A stretch of 10,168 nt of DNA, taken from assembly GCA_004554205.1 (NCBI GenBank), contig SFNH01000065.1, positions 1 to 10,168 of the forward strand, in the 5' to 3' direction. The notes below the pieces were generated by a model, which ran no database searches, was not told where the DNA came from, and was given only the letters and a program-made list of their open reading frames with translations. The DNA is from Clostridium sp. Lineage in GTDB: Bacteria > Bacillota > Clostridia > Lachnospirales > Lachnospiraceae. This document shows, one piece after another, positions 1 to 5,765 of the stretch; position 1 is the stretch's first letter; every line of letters starts with the position of its first letter. Both the position numbers and the translations under genes were made by a program.

Positions 1-99
1 GTATGAGCAAAAAAGCCACAGGAGTGAAACGACTGGGGCGATTTGCGAATACCGGCGGCGATTGCGGGAGTGCGAAGCACGGAGCAATCGACTTTCATA
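1..99. repeat. 99-bp direct repeat, copy 1
   Basis: Positions 1-99 match 201-299 at 98 of 99 bases; the only difference is g at 74 against a at 274. The copy may begin before the window, because identity runs to base 1. Part of it (59-90) folds: a 7-bp outer stem (59-65 with 84-90), a small internal loop, a 4-bp inner stem (70-73 with 77-80) and a 3-base apical loop. The single difference between copies falls in that apical loop, so the stem is preserved. Both strands can be read as short ORFs, but these look like by-products of the repeat. I believe similar sequences are scattered in Lachnospiraceae genomes, from memory only. Confidence 0.9.
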
Positions 100-132
100 A
101 AAGTAAATACACAAAAATTTACAATGAAAGTC
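90..132. repeat. Two-stage inverted repeat (hairpin)
   Basis: The outer stem is 9 bp and perfect (90-98, gactttcat, with 124-132). The inner stem is 6 bp (103-108, gtaaat, with 117-122), closing an 8-base loop at 109-116. It is A+T rich and begins on the last base of the preceding hairpin (59-90). There is no U-run on either strand after it, so it is not a classical terminator. Confidence 0.65.
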
Positions 133-193
133 CCGTCCAATGTTTGTGTGTTTCGGAATGCTTGCATGGCGAAACACACAAACATTGGACGGG
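132..193. repeat. Perfect 24-bp inverted repeat, 14-base loop
   Basis: Bases 132-155 are the exact reverse complement of 170-193. The 14-base loop (156-169) contains a smaller palindrome, atgc/gcat (158-161 with 164-167). A perfect 24-bp stem is far beyond chance and can form in DNA (cruciform) or in RNA from either strand. It lies between the two copies of the 99-bp repeat and starts where the previous hairpin ends. It has no flanking U-tract and no adjacent gene whose end it would mark. The closest known analogies are palindromic extragenic or MITE-like repeats; function is unknown. Confidence 0.85.
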
Positions 194-200
194 CAAGCCA

Positions 201-299
201 GTATGAGCAAAAAAGCCACAGGAGTGAAACGACTGGGGCGATTTGCGAATACCGGCGGCGATTGCGGGAGTGCAAAGCACGGAGCAATCGACTTTCATA
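201..299. repeat. 99-bp direct repeat, copy 2
   Basis: This is the second copy of 1-99, starting exactly 200 bp downstream. The foldable part is at 259-290 and its apical loop reads aaa instead of gaa. After 299 the sequence diverges completely from what follows copy 1: the two hairpins at 90-193 are not repeated and a different set of hairpins follows. The repeated unit is therefore the 99-bp core, not the whole 200 bp. Confidence 0.9.
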
Positions 300-307
300 C
301 ATGGTGG

Positions 308-325
308 TGTCTGCGTCAGCAGACA
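308..325. repeat. Short perfect hairpin
   Basis: A 7-bp stem (tgtctgc at 308-314, gcagaca at 319-325) closes a 4-base loop, gtca. It lies 9 bases after the second 99-bp repeat ends and continues the run of small hairpins in this gene-free region. It would not be notable alone. Confidence 0.5.
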
Positions 326-378
326 TAGCTGTTGAGTTTTCTGAATTTTCGCACCTCGGTCGTGAGCGGCGTTTTCGT

Positions 379-451
379 TTTTGTTCGGTCGCCGGGTGAA
401 TGCTTTTTTGAACTTGTGAAAAAAAGCATTACATCCGGCGACCGAACAAAA
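379..451. repeat. Long compound hairpin next to the aroQ stop codon
   Basis: The outer arms are a perfect 17-bp inverted repeat (379-395 with 435-451). After a short asymmetric interior loop, a second perfect 11-bp stem (399-409 with 420-430) closes a 10-base loop. It lies 16 bases beyond the aroQ stop on the minus strand, so it may end or protect the aro transcript. However, neither strand has a run of U after the outer stem; what follows on the minus strand is A-rich. That argues against a classical intrinsic terminator and for a palindromic repeat element. Confidence 0.75.
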
Positions 452-467
452 GAGGAAACGCAGCGTG

Positions 468-905
468 TCACACATTTTCATGCGCCGCGAGATAATCCAT
501 GGCGAGCGTATAGCCGCTTAGGCCCAGTCCGACGATCTGCCCGGTGCACACCGGCGCAGTCACGGAGAGATGGCGGAATTCCTCCCGCTTATGCACATTG
601 GAAATGTGCACCTCGATGATCGGCACCGTAAGCGACGCGAGCGCGTCGCGCAGGGCGTAGCTGTAATGGGTGAATGCCCCCGGGTTGATGATAATTCCCT
701 CAACGCCGCTGTGGTAGGCCTCCTGGAGCTTGTCGATGAGAGCGCCCTCGCAGTTGCTCTGGAACACGGTAAGCTCATGCCCCTCCGCCGCCGCCTTCTC
801 CTCCAAAAGTTTCACAAGGTACGCGTAATCCCTCGTCCCGTAGATTCCCTTCTCACGGATTCCCAGAAAATTCAGATTCGGTCCGTTTAACACCAGTATT
901 TTCAT
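468..905 (-). CDS. aroQ: Type II 3-dehydroquinate dehydratase
   Basis: This enzyme removes water from 3-dehydroquinate to give 3-dehydroshikimate, the third step of the shikimate pathway, in the cytoplasm. At 145 residues it has the usual type II length. The start reads MKILVLNGPNLNFLG. Expected active-site residues are present: Arg17 and Tyr22 in the flexible loop (GIREKGIYG), Asn74 and His80 in NPGAFTHYS, Glu98 and His100 in EVHISN, and Arg111. One small oddity is QSNCEG (49-54), where many relatives have a histidine at the cysteine position. The ATG at 905 follows a GGGGAAGG-type site. It is the last gene of the minus-strand cluster, 58 bases after aroK, and the long hairpin at 379-451 lies just beyond its stop. 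Identification is firm from the motifs. Confidence 0.97.
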   Translation of the reverse strand: MKILVLNGPNLNFLGIREKGIYGTRDYAYLVKLLEEKAAAEGHELTVFQSNCEGALIDKLQEAYHSGVEGIIINPGAFTHYSYALRDALASLTVPIIEVHISNVHKREEFRHLSVTAPVCTGQIVGLGLSGYTLAMDYLAAHENV

Positions 906-963
906 AATTGTACCTTCCCCGCCTCATGCTTAGATTTTATGTAGCCGTTTGCGCTCTCACACC

Positions 964-1476
964 TCACAGCTTAAGCGCCGCCCGCAGCTCGTACGCGATC
1001 TGTCGCGGCGTCTTCCCGTCCACATCAATGGTTCTGTGCGCCACCTGCGCGTAGATCGGCTCGCGGAGTTTAAGCAGCCCGTGAACCTTCTCCTGTGCGT
1101 CGCCGCCCTTAAGGAGCGGGCGCGTCGTGTCGCCCTTAAGCCTTGATAGCACCGTCTCCGGCTTTACCCGTAGGTAGACGACAGTTCCGAGCCTTCTTAT
1201 CAGGTCGCGGTTCTCCTCCCGGAGGGGAAGCCCGCCGCCCGCACAGATGATCGTCCGCTCCGCCTTATCAAGAAGACTTTTCAAAATGGCGGTCTCCATC
1301 TCCCGGAAAAATGTCTCCCCACGGCTCGCAAAGATGTCCGAGACCGACATACCCGCCTCCGTCTCGATCATGCGGTCCGTGTCCGCAAGCGCCATGCCGG
1401 CGCTCTCCGAGAGCGCTTTCCCCACGCTTGTCTTTCCCGCACCCATAAATCCGATCAGGATCACATTATCCCTCAT
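964..1476 (-). CDS. aroK: Shikimate kinase
   Basis: It transfers phosphate from ATP to shikimate, giving shikimate 3-phosphate in the cytoplasm. The 170 residues match the family. Visible motifs are the Walker A loop GFMGAGKT (9-16), the acidic pair Asp32/Asp34 (ADTD) for magnesium and shikimate, Arg58 in RGETFFRE, the triple glycine at 80-82 for substrate binding, the lid arginine Arg119 (TTRPLL) and Arg138 (LREPIY). The ATG overlaps the aroE stop by four bases (ATGA, 1473-1476) and is preceded by a GGGAGGGGAG site inside aroE, so translational coupling is likely. No missing catalytic residue was seen. The symbol aroK is used for the general housekeeping form; aroL would be the alternative name. 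Confidence 0.96.
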   Translation of the reverse strand: MRDNVILIGFMGAGKTSVGKALSESAGMALADTDRMIETEAGMSVSDIFASRGETFFREMETAILKSLLDKAERTIICAGGGLPLREENRDLIRRLGTVVYLRVKPETVLSRLKGDTTRPLLKGGDAQEKVHGLLKLREPIYAQVAHRTIDVDGKTPRQIAYELRAALKL

Positions 1477-2348
1477 ATGGTCTCCCCTCCCAGGTGAGCG
1501 CAGAGCAGCTCCCGCACCTGGCAGGTCATCTCCCGCGTGATCTTTACCTGCGGATTCCAGAGCTCATAGGCCGCAGCCCCCTGGTAAATCAGCATAGAAA
1601 GACCGTTTTCCGCCCTCGCCCCCGCCAGCCCCGCAAGCTCCATAAAGCGGGTCGTAAACGGTGTGTAGATCACGTCAAAGGCGGCGTCTAACTTCCGGTA
1701 GAACGCCTCGTCCGCGATCGGCACGTCGTCCGCGTGAGGGTGCATCCCCACGCTCGTCGTCTGTACCGCCAGACAGTCCTGCTCCCGTATCTGTCTCCAG
1801 CCGTCCAATGCCATAGGAAACAGCACAGTGCGCCCGAACAGCCCATTCATGTGCGCCGCGAGCGCCTCCGCCTTATCCCGGCTGCGGTTTAAGACATACA
1901 CCCGCGATGCGCCCTCCTTCGCGAGCACATACGCGGCGGCCTTCGCCGCGCCGCCTGCCCCGATAAGAATGCAAGTCTTGTCACGGATCGTCATTCCCGC
2001 CTCCTTTACGGCGCGCCGGAAGCCCTCCGCGTCCGTGTTATAGCCCTTGTAGCCGTGCTCCGTCCACACGAGCGTATTGACCGCGCCGATCGCCTCCGCC
2101 GCCTCGTCAAGCTCCGCGAGACTCTCCATCACCGCCTGCTTGTGGGGCACGGTCACATTCAACCCCCGGATATTTAAGGCGTAAGCGCCCCGGACGGCCG
2201 TAGAAAGCGCTTCCGGTCGTACCAAAAACGGCACATAGGTCATGTCCACGCCCGTCTGCTCCGAATAAAACCCGTGCATCAGCGGGGAAAGGGAATGCCC
2301 GACCGGACACCCCATCAGCCCGCAGACCATCTTCTCCCTGTCTGTCAT
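1473..2348 (-). CDS. aroE: Shikimate dehydrogenase (NADP+)
   Basis: It reduces 3-dehydroshikimate to shikimate with NADPH, between the AroQ and AroK reactions. The 291 residues fit AroE. Substrate-side motifs: GHSLSPLMH (17-25; Ser19 and Ser21 bind shikimate), NVTVPHK with catalytic Lys70, Asn91 in GAVNT, and Asp106 in YNTDAEG. Cofactor side: glycine-rich GAGGAAKA (130-137) and NRSR (154-157), where the arginine is expected to hold the 2'-phosphate of NADP. The C-terminal GLSMLIYQGA is also typical. Lys70 and Asp106 are both present, supporting true AroE over a divergent YdiB-like relative. The gene overlaps the HAD gene upstream and aroK downstream by four bases each, so all three are probably translated in series. 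Confidence 0.96.
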   Translation of the reverse strand: MTDREKMVCGLMGCPVGHSLSPLMHGFYSEQTGVDMTYVPFLVRPEALSTAVRGAYALNIRGLNVTVPHKQAVMESLAELDEAAEAIGAVNTLVWTEHGYKGYNTDAEGFRRAVKEAGMTIRDKTCILIGAGGAAKAAAYVLAKEGASRVYVLNRSRDKAEALAAHMNGLFGRTVLFPMALDGWRQIREQDCLAVQTTSVGMHPHADDVPIADEAFYRKLDAAFDVIYTPFTTRFMELAGLAGARAENGLSMLIYQGAAAYELWNPQVKITREMTCQVRELLCAHLGGETI

Positions 2349-2854
2349 CTCTGCCCGCCTCTCCCATTCTTATAATAATGAAGGACAACCGCCTCCAGGT
2401 AACGCTTAAGCACGATCTGAATCTCCTCTCTCGGATTGATCGGCTTCACCAGAATGGCGTAGATGCCGCTCCGGTTCGCCCCGTATATATCGGTGAAAAG
2501 CTGATCCCCCACGAACAGGGTCGTCCGTCGGTCAGTTCCCATAAGCTCCATCGCCCTTAAGTAGTTCTTCACCCCGGGCTTTCCCGCCTTATGAATGTAG
2601 AGCGAGCCCACCTGCTCCGCAAAAGACTTCACACGCGGCTCCTTATTGTTGGATAATAGACAGGTGTTGATGCCAAGCTCGCGCAGCCCGGCAAACAGAG
2701 CCGCCGCACGCGCATCGGCAGGCGCGCCGTGGGGGACGAGCGTATTGTCCACATCGAATATCACCCCGCGGATACCCTTTTTCCGCCAGCTCTCCCAATC
2801 CACCGCGTAGGCGCTCTCGCGCCATTCCTTCGGATAAAACCGCTCTATAAACAA
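2345..2854 (-). CDS. yqeG: YqeG-family HAD-IIIA phosphatase
   Basis: This is a small cytoplasmic hydrolase of the haloacid dehalogenase superfamily; the physiological substrate of YqeG proteins is not settled, so none is claimed. Motif I is DVDNTL (34-39, nucleophile Asp34 and acid/base Asp36), motif II LLSNN (Ser68), motif III Lys92 in AGKPG, and motif IV GDQLFTD (Asp117 and Asp122). The cap is minimal and the 169 residues fit the family. The start is TTG at 2852-2854: an aaggag site (centred near 2865) lies 8 bases upstream and overlaps the nrdR stop, and no in-frame ATG fits. In Bacillus subtilis yqeG also lies near aroE, so the setting is familiar. Its end overlaps the aroE start (ATGA). 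Confidence 0.9.
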   Translation of the reverse strand: MFIERFYPKEWRESAYAVDWESWRKKGIRGVIFDVDNTLVPHGAPADARAAALFAGLRELGINTCLLSNNKEPRVKSFAEQVGSLYIHKAGKPGVKNYLRAMELMGTDRRTTLFVGDQLFTDIYGANRSGIYAILVKPINPREEIQIVLKRYLEAVVLHYYKNGRGGQR

Positions 2855-2866
2855 TGCCGCCGCTCC

Positions 2867-3322
2867 TTACCTGTTTTTCAGGAGCTTTCCCAGCTCCTCC
2901 ATAAAGGTGTTCACATCCTTAAACTCCCGGTACACCGACGCGAAACGCACATAGGCGACCTCGTCGAGCTGCTGCAGCTTCCTCATCACCAGCTCGCCGA
3001 TCGCGGTGGTCTCCACTTCCTTTTCTTCCATATTAAAAATCTGCGTCTCGATCTCATCGATCAGGGCATTGATCTGCTGGGTGGACACCGGCCGCTTGTG
3101 ACAGGAGTGAAGGATTCCCGCCTCAATCTTCCCGCGGTCGTACAACTCCCGCGTGCGATCCTTCTTGATCACCATGAGCGGCATCGTCTCTAACTTCTCG
3201 TAAGTGGTAAAGCGCTTTCCGCATGTCTCGCACTGACGGCGGCGGCGGATGGCGCTGTTGTCCTCCGCGGGTCTCGAATCAATCACCTTCGTGTCGGATG
3301 CGTTGCAATATGGGCACTTCAA
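2867..3322 (-). CDS. nrdR: Transcriptional repressor NrdR
   Basis: NrdR represses ribonucleotide reductase genes according to the ATP/dATP balance. The 151 residues are typical. The N-terminal zinc ribbon has Cys3-x2-Cys6 and Cys31-x2-Cys34 (CPYC and CETC), with the arginine-rich RRRRQC stretch and RFTTYE between and after. An ATP-cone follows from about residue 46 (MPLMVIKKDRTRE) to about 138. The start codon is TTG (3320-3322): a perfect AGGAGG at 3330-3335 sits 7 bases upstream, and the protein begins exactly at the conserved KCPYC. It is first in the minus-strand cluster, 12 bases before the HAD gene. No nrd genes are in the window, so its targets are elsewhere; no NrdR box was recognised here. 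Confidence 0.96.
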   Translation of the reverse strand: MKCPYCNASDTKVIDSRPAEDNSAIRRRRQCETCGKRFTTYEKLETMPLMVIKKDRTRELYDRGKIEAGILHSCHKRPVSTQQINALIDEIETQIFNMEEKEVETTAIGELVMRKLQQLDEVAYVRFASVYREFKDVNTFMEELGKLLKNR

Positions 3323-3352
3323 CTTTTTTCCTCCTGTATTTTATTCATCATA

Positions 3353-3386
3353 ATTTTATTTTACTTCATCATCCCCGTATAAGCAA
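3353..3386 (-). promoter_or_regulatory. Possible promoter for nrdR-yqeG-aroEKQ
   Basis: On the minus strand a TTGCTT box (3381-3386) is followed 17 bases later by TAAAAT (3358-3363). A second TAAAAT overlaps it (3353-3358) and a TATGAT lies at 3347-3352. The -10 candidates are good but the -35 match is weak, and the region is A+T rich, so chance matches are likely. It would give a leader of roughly 30 bases before the nrdR ribosome binding site. Confidence 0.3.
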
Positions 3387-3445
3387 GCTGTTTTTCCCGC
3401 GGCAGCCATCTTCCGCTGAAAATATAATTTTTTTTCATTTTTTCC

Positions 3446-3473
3446 TTGAAGTTTTCCTGTCATGTGTTATAAT
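3446..3473 (+). promoter_or_regulatory. Sigma-A type promoter for the liv operon
   Basis: TTGAAG (3446-3451) and a perfect TATAAT (3468-3473) are separated by 16 bases, with an extended -10 TG at 3465-3466. An A/T-rich tract (3421-3445, mainly T) lies directly upstream, where an UP element would be. The predicted start near 3480 gives a leader of about 95 bases before livJ. The match suggests a strong promoter, in keeping with a binding protein needed in large amounts. Confidence 0.75.
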
Positions 3474-3483
3474 ATATCCCATC

Positions 3484-3555
3484 GTGTATCTATTACAAAG
3501 ACACTTGTACTCCTGTAAAATACATTTTCGGCAGGAGGCTGTGGTGTGGATACAC
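3484..3555 (+). promoter_or_regulatory. Candidate structured leader (three-way junction) of livJ
   Basis: Three helices can form without clashing: P1, 3484-3493 with 3546-3555 (10 bp, two of them G-U); P2, 3494-3498 with 3505-3509 (5 bp, 6-base loop); P3, 3510-3515 with 3532-3537 (6 bp). P1 begins just after the predicted transcription start and ends 5 bases before the livJ ribosome binding site. P3 covers most of an extra AGGAGG (3533-3538). I do not recognise a known riboswitch. The helices are short, so chance folding is possible. Confidence 0.35.
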
Positions 3556-3578
3556 AAAAAAGGAGGAATGGATTATGA
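3546..3578 (+). CDS. Possible 10-codon upstream ORF coupled to livJ
   Basis: A GTG at 3546 lies 7 bases after a perfect AGGAGG (3533-3538). It opens a reading frame for MDTQKRRNGL, ending in TGA (3576-3578), which overlaps the livJ ATG (3575-3577) as ATGA. The livJ ribosome binding site lies inside this frame and encodes its Arg-Arg. The arrangement fits translational coupling. The peptide has only one leucine and no isoleucine or valine, so it is not a classical branched-chain attenuator peptide. It could be accidental; a GTG two bases earlier in another frame is an alternative use of the same site. Confidence 0.3.
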   Translation: MDTQKRRNGL

Positions 3579-4759
3579 AAATGAAAAAAGTTCTTGCACT
3601 GACTATGACAGCGGCTGTGAGCGCCGCTCTGCTCGCGGGCTGCGGCGGCTCCGGCGCGGCTTCTTCCGGCCAGGCCGGCGGCGACAAGGTTATAAAGATC
3701 GGCGTGTTCGAGCCGACTACTGGTGAGAACGGCGGCGGCGGTTTCCAGGAAGTTCTCGGCATGCGCTACGCGAACAAGACCCACCCGACCGTAAAGATCG
3801 GCAATGACGAATATAAGGTAGAGCTTGTTGAGGTTGACAACAAATCCGACAAGACCGAGGCGGTCAACGCGGCTCAGAAGCTTGTGAGCGAGAAGGTTTC
3901 CGTTGTGCTCGGAAGCTACGGCTCCGGCGTTTCCATCGCGGCGGGTCAGATCTTCGCCGACGCAAAGATTCCGGCCATCGGCGCTTCCTGCACCAACCCG
4001 CAGGTAACGCAGGGCAATGACTTCTACTTCCGCACCTGCTTCCTCGACCCGTTCCAGGGCACGGTTATGGCGAACTACGCGATCGATAACGGCGCTAAGA
4101 CCGCTGCCGTTATCACTCAGCTCGGCGACGACTACTCCTCCGGGCTTGGCTCCTTCTTTAAGACCGCGTTTGCGGATCTCGGCGGCTCTGTTGTGAGCGA
4201 GGAGCAATTCCAGACCAACCAGACGGACTTCAAGGCGATCTTAACGAACATCAAGGCGCAGAACCCGGACATCATCTTTGCTCCGTCCTCCATCACGACC
4301 GCCCCGCTGATCATCAAGCAGGCGCGTGAGCTTGGCATCACGGCGACCCTGGCGGCAGGCGACACCTGGGAGAATGCAACCATCATCGAGAATGCCGGCA
4401 GCTCCGCCGAGGGCGTAGTGCTGTCCACCTTCTTTGATGAGGCAGAGCCGGCAAACGACGAGGCAGCCGCTTTCATCACCGGCTTTAAGGAGTACTTAAA
4501 GGAAAACAAGCAGGATGAGATCATCCCCGCCGTTTCCGCACTCGGCTACGATGCTTACCTGTGCGCGATCAAGGCGATCGAGACCGCAGGCTCCACCGAT
4601 ACCACCGCGATCCGCGATGCGTTAAAGAATGTCTCCATCGACGGCGTGACCGGCAGCATCTCCTTTGACGAGAACGGCGACGCGAAGAAGGATATGGCAT
4701 TCATCAAGACCATCGAGAACGGTCAGTTTAAGTTCCTGACCACCACGACCGTTAAATAA
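3575..4759 (+). CDS. livJ: Branched-chain amino-acid ABC transporter, substrate-binding lipoprotein
   Basis: This protein is expected to capture Leu/Ile/Val or related amino acids outside the cell and pass them to LivHM. Of 394 residues, the first 23 form a lipoprotein signal: MKMKK, a hydrophobic stretch, then the lipobox LAGC with lipid-anchor Cys23, followed by a Gly/Ser-rich linker to about residue 37. The rest is a two-lobed type I periplasmic-binding (Leu/Ile/Val) fold: IKIGVFEPTTGENGGGG, VLGSYGSGVSIAAGQI, IPAIGASCTNP, and FYFRTCFLDPFQG are typical strand and hinge segments. AGGAGG (3561-3566) lies 8 bases before the ATG; a second ATG two codons on is possible. It is the only binding protein in the operon. 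The exact amino acid bound cannot be told from sequence, and an amide or other hydrophobic amino acid is possible. Confidence 0.93.
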   Translation: MKMKKVLALTMTAAVSAALLAGCGGSGAASSGQAGGDKVIKIGVFEPTTGENGGGGFQEVLGMRYANKTHPTVKIGNDEYKVELVEVDNKSDKTEAVNAAQKLVSEKVSVVLGSYGSGVSIAAGQIFADAKIPAIGASCTNPQVTQGNDFYFRTCFLDPFQGTVMANYAIDNGAKTAAVITQLGDDYSSGLGSFFKTAFADLGGSVVSEEQFQTNQTDFKAILTNIKAQNPDIIFAPSSITTAPLIIKQARELGITATLAAGDTWENATIIENAGSSAEGVVLSTFFDEAEPANDEAAAFITGFKEYLKENKQDEIIPAVSALGYDAYLCAIKAIETAGSTDTTAIRDALKNVSIDGVTGSISFDENGDAKKDMAFIKTIENGQFKFLTTTTVK

Positions 4760-4789
4760 ACGAGAGCTGGTCTATAAACACAGAACGAT

Positions 4790-4834
4790 CGGACGGGGCT
4801 GTCGCAGATCAAATGACTGCGGCAGCCTGTTCCG
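4790..4834 (+). terminator. livJ-livH intergenic hairpin (partial terminator or mRNA stabiliser)
   Basis: In the 111-base gap a 12-bp inner stem (4796-4807 with 4817-4828, two G-U pairs) has a 9-base loop. Beyond a 2x2 interior loop a 4-bp stem continues (4790-4793 with 4831-4834). It is followed by tttctattt, a broken U-tract. It begins 30 bases after the livJ stop and ends 36 bases before livH. An imperfect terminator or a 3'-protecting hairpin here would make livJ mRNA more abundant than that of the membrane genes, a common pattern in importer operons. Confidence 0.6.
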
Positions 4835-4870
4835 TTTCTATTTCACACAAGACAGGAGGCAGTTCCCCCA

Positions 4871-5752
4871 ATGAGTTTAACAACATTCCTTCAGCAATGC
4901 CTGACCGGCATCTCCCTCGGCGGCGCTTACGCGCTGATCGCCATCGGATATACGCTGGTGTACGGCATCCTGCGCCTGATCAATTTCGCCCACGGCGATA
5001 TTTTTATGATGGCAGGCTACTTTATGATCTTTGCCATGGCGAGCTTTCCGTGGTTTATCGCGATCCCGGTCGTGCTGATTGTGACCGTGCTGCTCGGCGT
5101 CGGCATCGAGCGCGTCGCATACCGCCCCCTGCGCTCCGCCCCGAGAATGTCCGTTATGATCTCCGCGATCGGCGTGTCCTACCTGCTCCAGAACCTGGCG
5201 ACCTATCTTTTCACGGCGCTTCCGAAGGGCTACCCGGAGATCCCGTTCTTAAAAAAGATCTACCAGATCGGCGGCCTTTCCGCTTCCTTCGTGACGTTCT
5301 TAACCCCGGTACTGACACTGGTGATCGTCTACGCGCTGATCGTCCTCATCAACAGGACAAAGATCGGCATGGCAATGCGGGCAGTCGCAAAGGACTACGA
5401 CACAGCGGCGTTAATGGGCATCAAGATCAACAAGGTCATCACCTTCACCTTCGCGGTGGGCTCCCTGCTCGCCGCAGTCGGCTCGATCCTGTATTTTACG
5501 GACCGCATGACCGTGTTCCCCTTCTCCGGCTCCCTTCCGGGGCTGAAATGCTTTGTTGCGGCAGTATTCGGCGGCATCGGCAGCATCCCGGGCGCAGTCA
5601 TCGGCGGCTTCATCCTGGGGCTTGGCGAGACGGCGCTTGTGGCGATGGGCTACTCCACCTTCAGCGACGCATTTACCTTTATACTGCTGATCATCATTCT
5701 CCTGATCAAGCCCACGGGCCTCTTCGGTGAGAAGACCACAGATAAGGTGTAA
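4871..5752 (+). CDS. livH: Branched-chain amino-acid ABC transporter, permease LivH
   Basis: This is one of the two integral membrane subunits that form the import channel. The 293 residues are mostly hydrophobic, with several membrane segments (roughly 12-35, 45-57, 61-80, 94-116, 140-160, 189-209, 226-256, 263-280). Family signatures are GGAYALIAIGYTLVYG, LRLINFAHGD (34-43), ERVAYRPLR (80-88), the cytoplasmic coupling loop AMRAVAKDYDTAALMGI (168-184) that meets the ATPases, VFGGIGSIPGAVIGG and the C-terminal KPTGLFG. AGGAGG at 4854-4859 lies 11 bases before the ATG, slightly long but acceptable. The stop is 13 bases from livM. A urea-type permease (UrtB) is similar, but nothing else in the operon suggests urea. 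Confidence 0.95.
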   Translation: MSLTTFLQQCLTGISLGGAYALIAIGYTLVYGILRLINFAHGDIFMMAGYFMIFAMASFPWFIAIPVVLIVTVLLGVGIERVAYRPLRSAPRMSVMISAIGVSYLLQNLATYLFTALPKGYPEIPFLKKIYQIGGLSASFVTFLTPVLTLVIVYALIVLINRTKIGMAMRAVAKDYDTAALMGIKINKVITFTFAVGSLLAAVGSILYFTDRMTVFPFSGSLPGLKCFVAAVFGGIGSIPGAVIGGFILGLGETALVAMGYSTFSDAFTFILLIIILLIKPTGLFGEKTTDKV

Positions 5753-5765
5753 GGAGGGCTGCGAC

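Larger units (their letters stand above)
1..467. other. Gene-free region of repeats and hairpins
   Basis: No ORF here has a convincing ribosome binding site or recognisable domain. ORFs open on both strands through the same palindromes, giving mirrored peptides such as CLCVS and THKHWTG, as expected of translated inverted repeats. Hairpins at 59-90, 90-132, 132-193, 259-290, 308-325 and 379-451 take up much of the sequence. It may be a cluster of dispersed intergenic repeats or a structured non-coding RNA of unknown strand. Confidence 0.7.

Noticed and set aside
1..299. CRISPR array
   Set aside because: Only two copies, 99 bp long and 101 bp apart, with hairpin-forming sequence between them and no cas genes.
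3..481. Several overlapping ORFs of 60-120 codons on both strands at the left end
   Set aside because: They run through inverted and direct repeats, mirror each other on opposite strands, lack recognisable domains and good ribosome binding sites, and one runs into aroQ. They are best explained as translated repeats.
3546..3578. Classical Leu/Ile/Val attenuator leader peptide
   Set aside because: The possible peptide has one leucine and no isoleucine or valine, and no terminator/antiterminator pair with a U-tract precedes livJ.
3467..4207. 246-codon ORF on the minus strand over livJ
   Set aside because: It lies opposite a well-identified livJ in GC-rich DNA, has no family resemblance, and crosses the livJ promoter.
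4813..5730. 305-codon ORF in another frame over livH
   Set aside because: Its peptide is arginine/proline/histidine rich, as expected from a shifted frame of GC-rich coding DNA, and livH in its own frame has all family motifs.
5727..5765. Upstream GTG start for livM adding 13 residues
   Set aside because: It lies inside livH and lacks a ribosome binding site, whereas the ATG at 5766 has AAGGAGG 8 bases before it.
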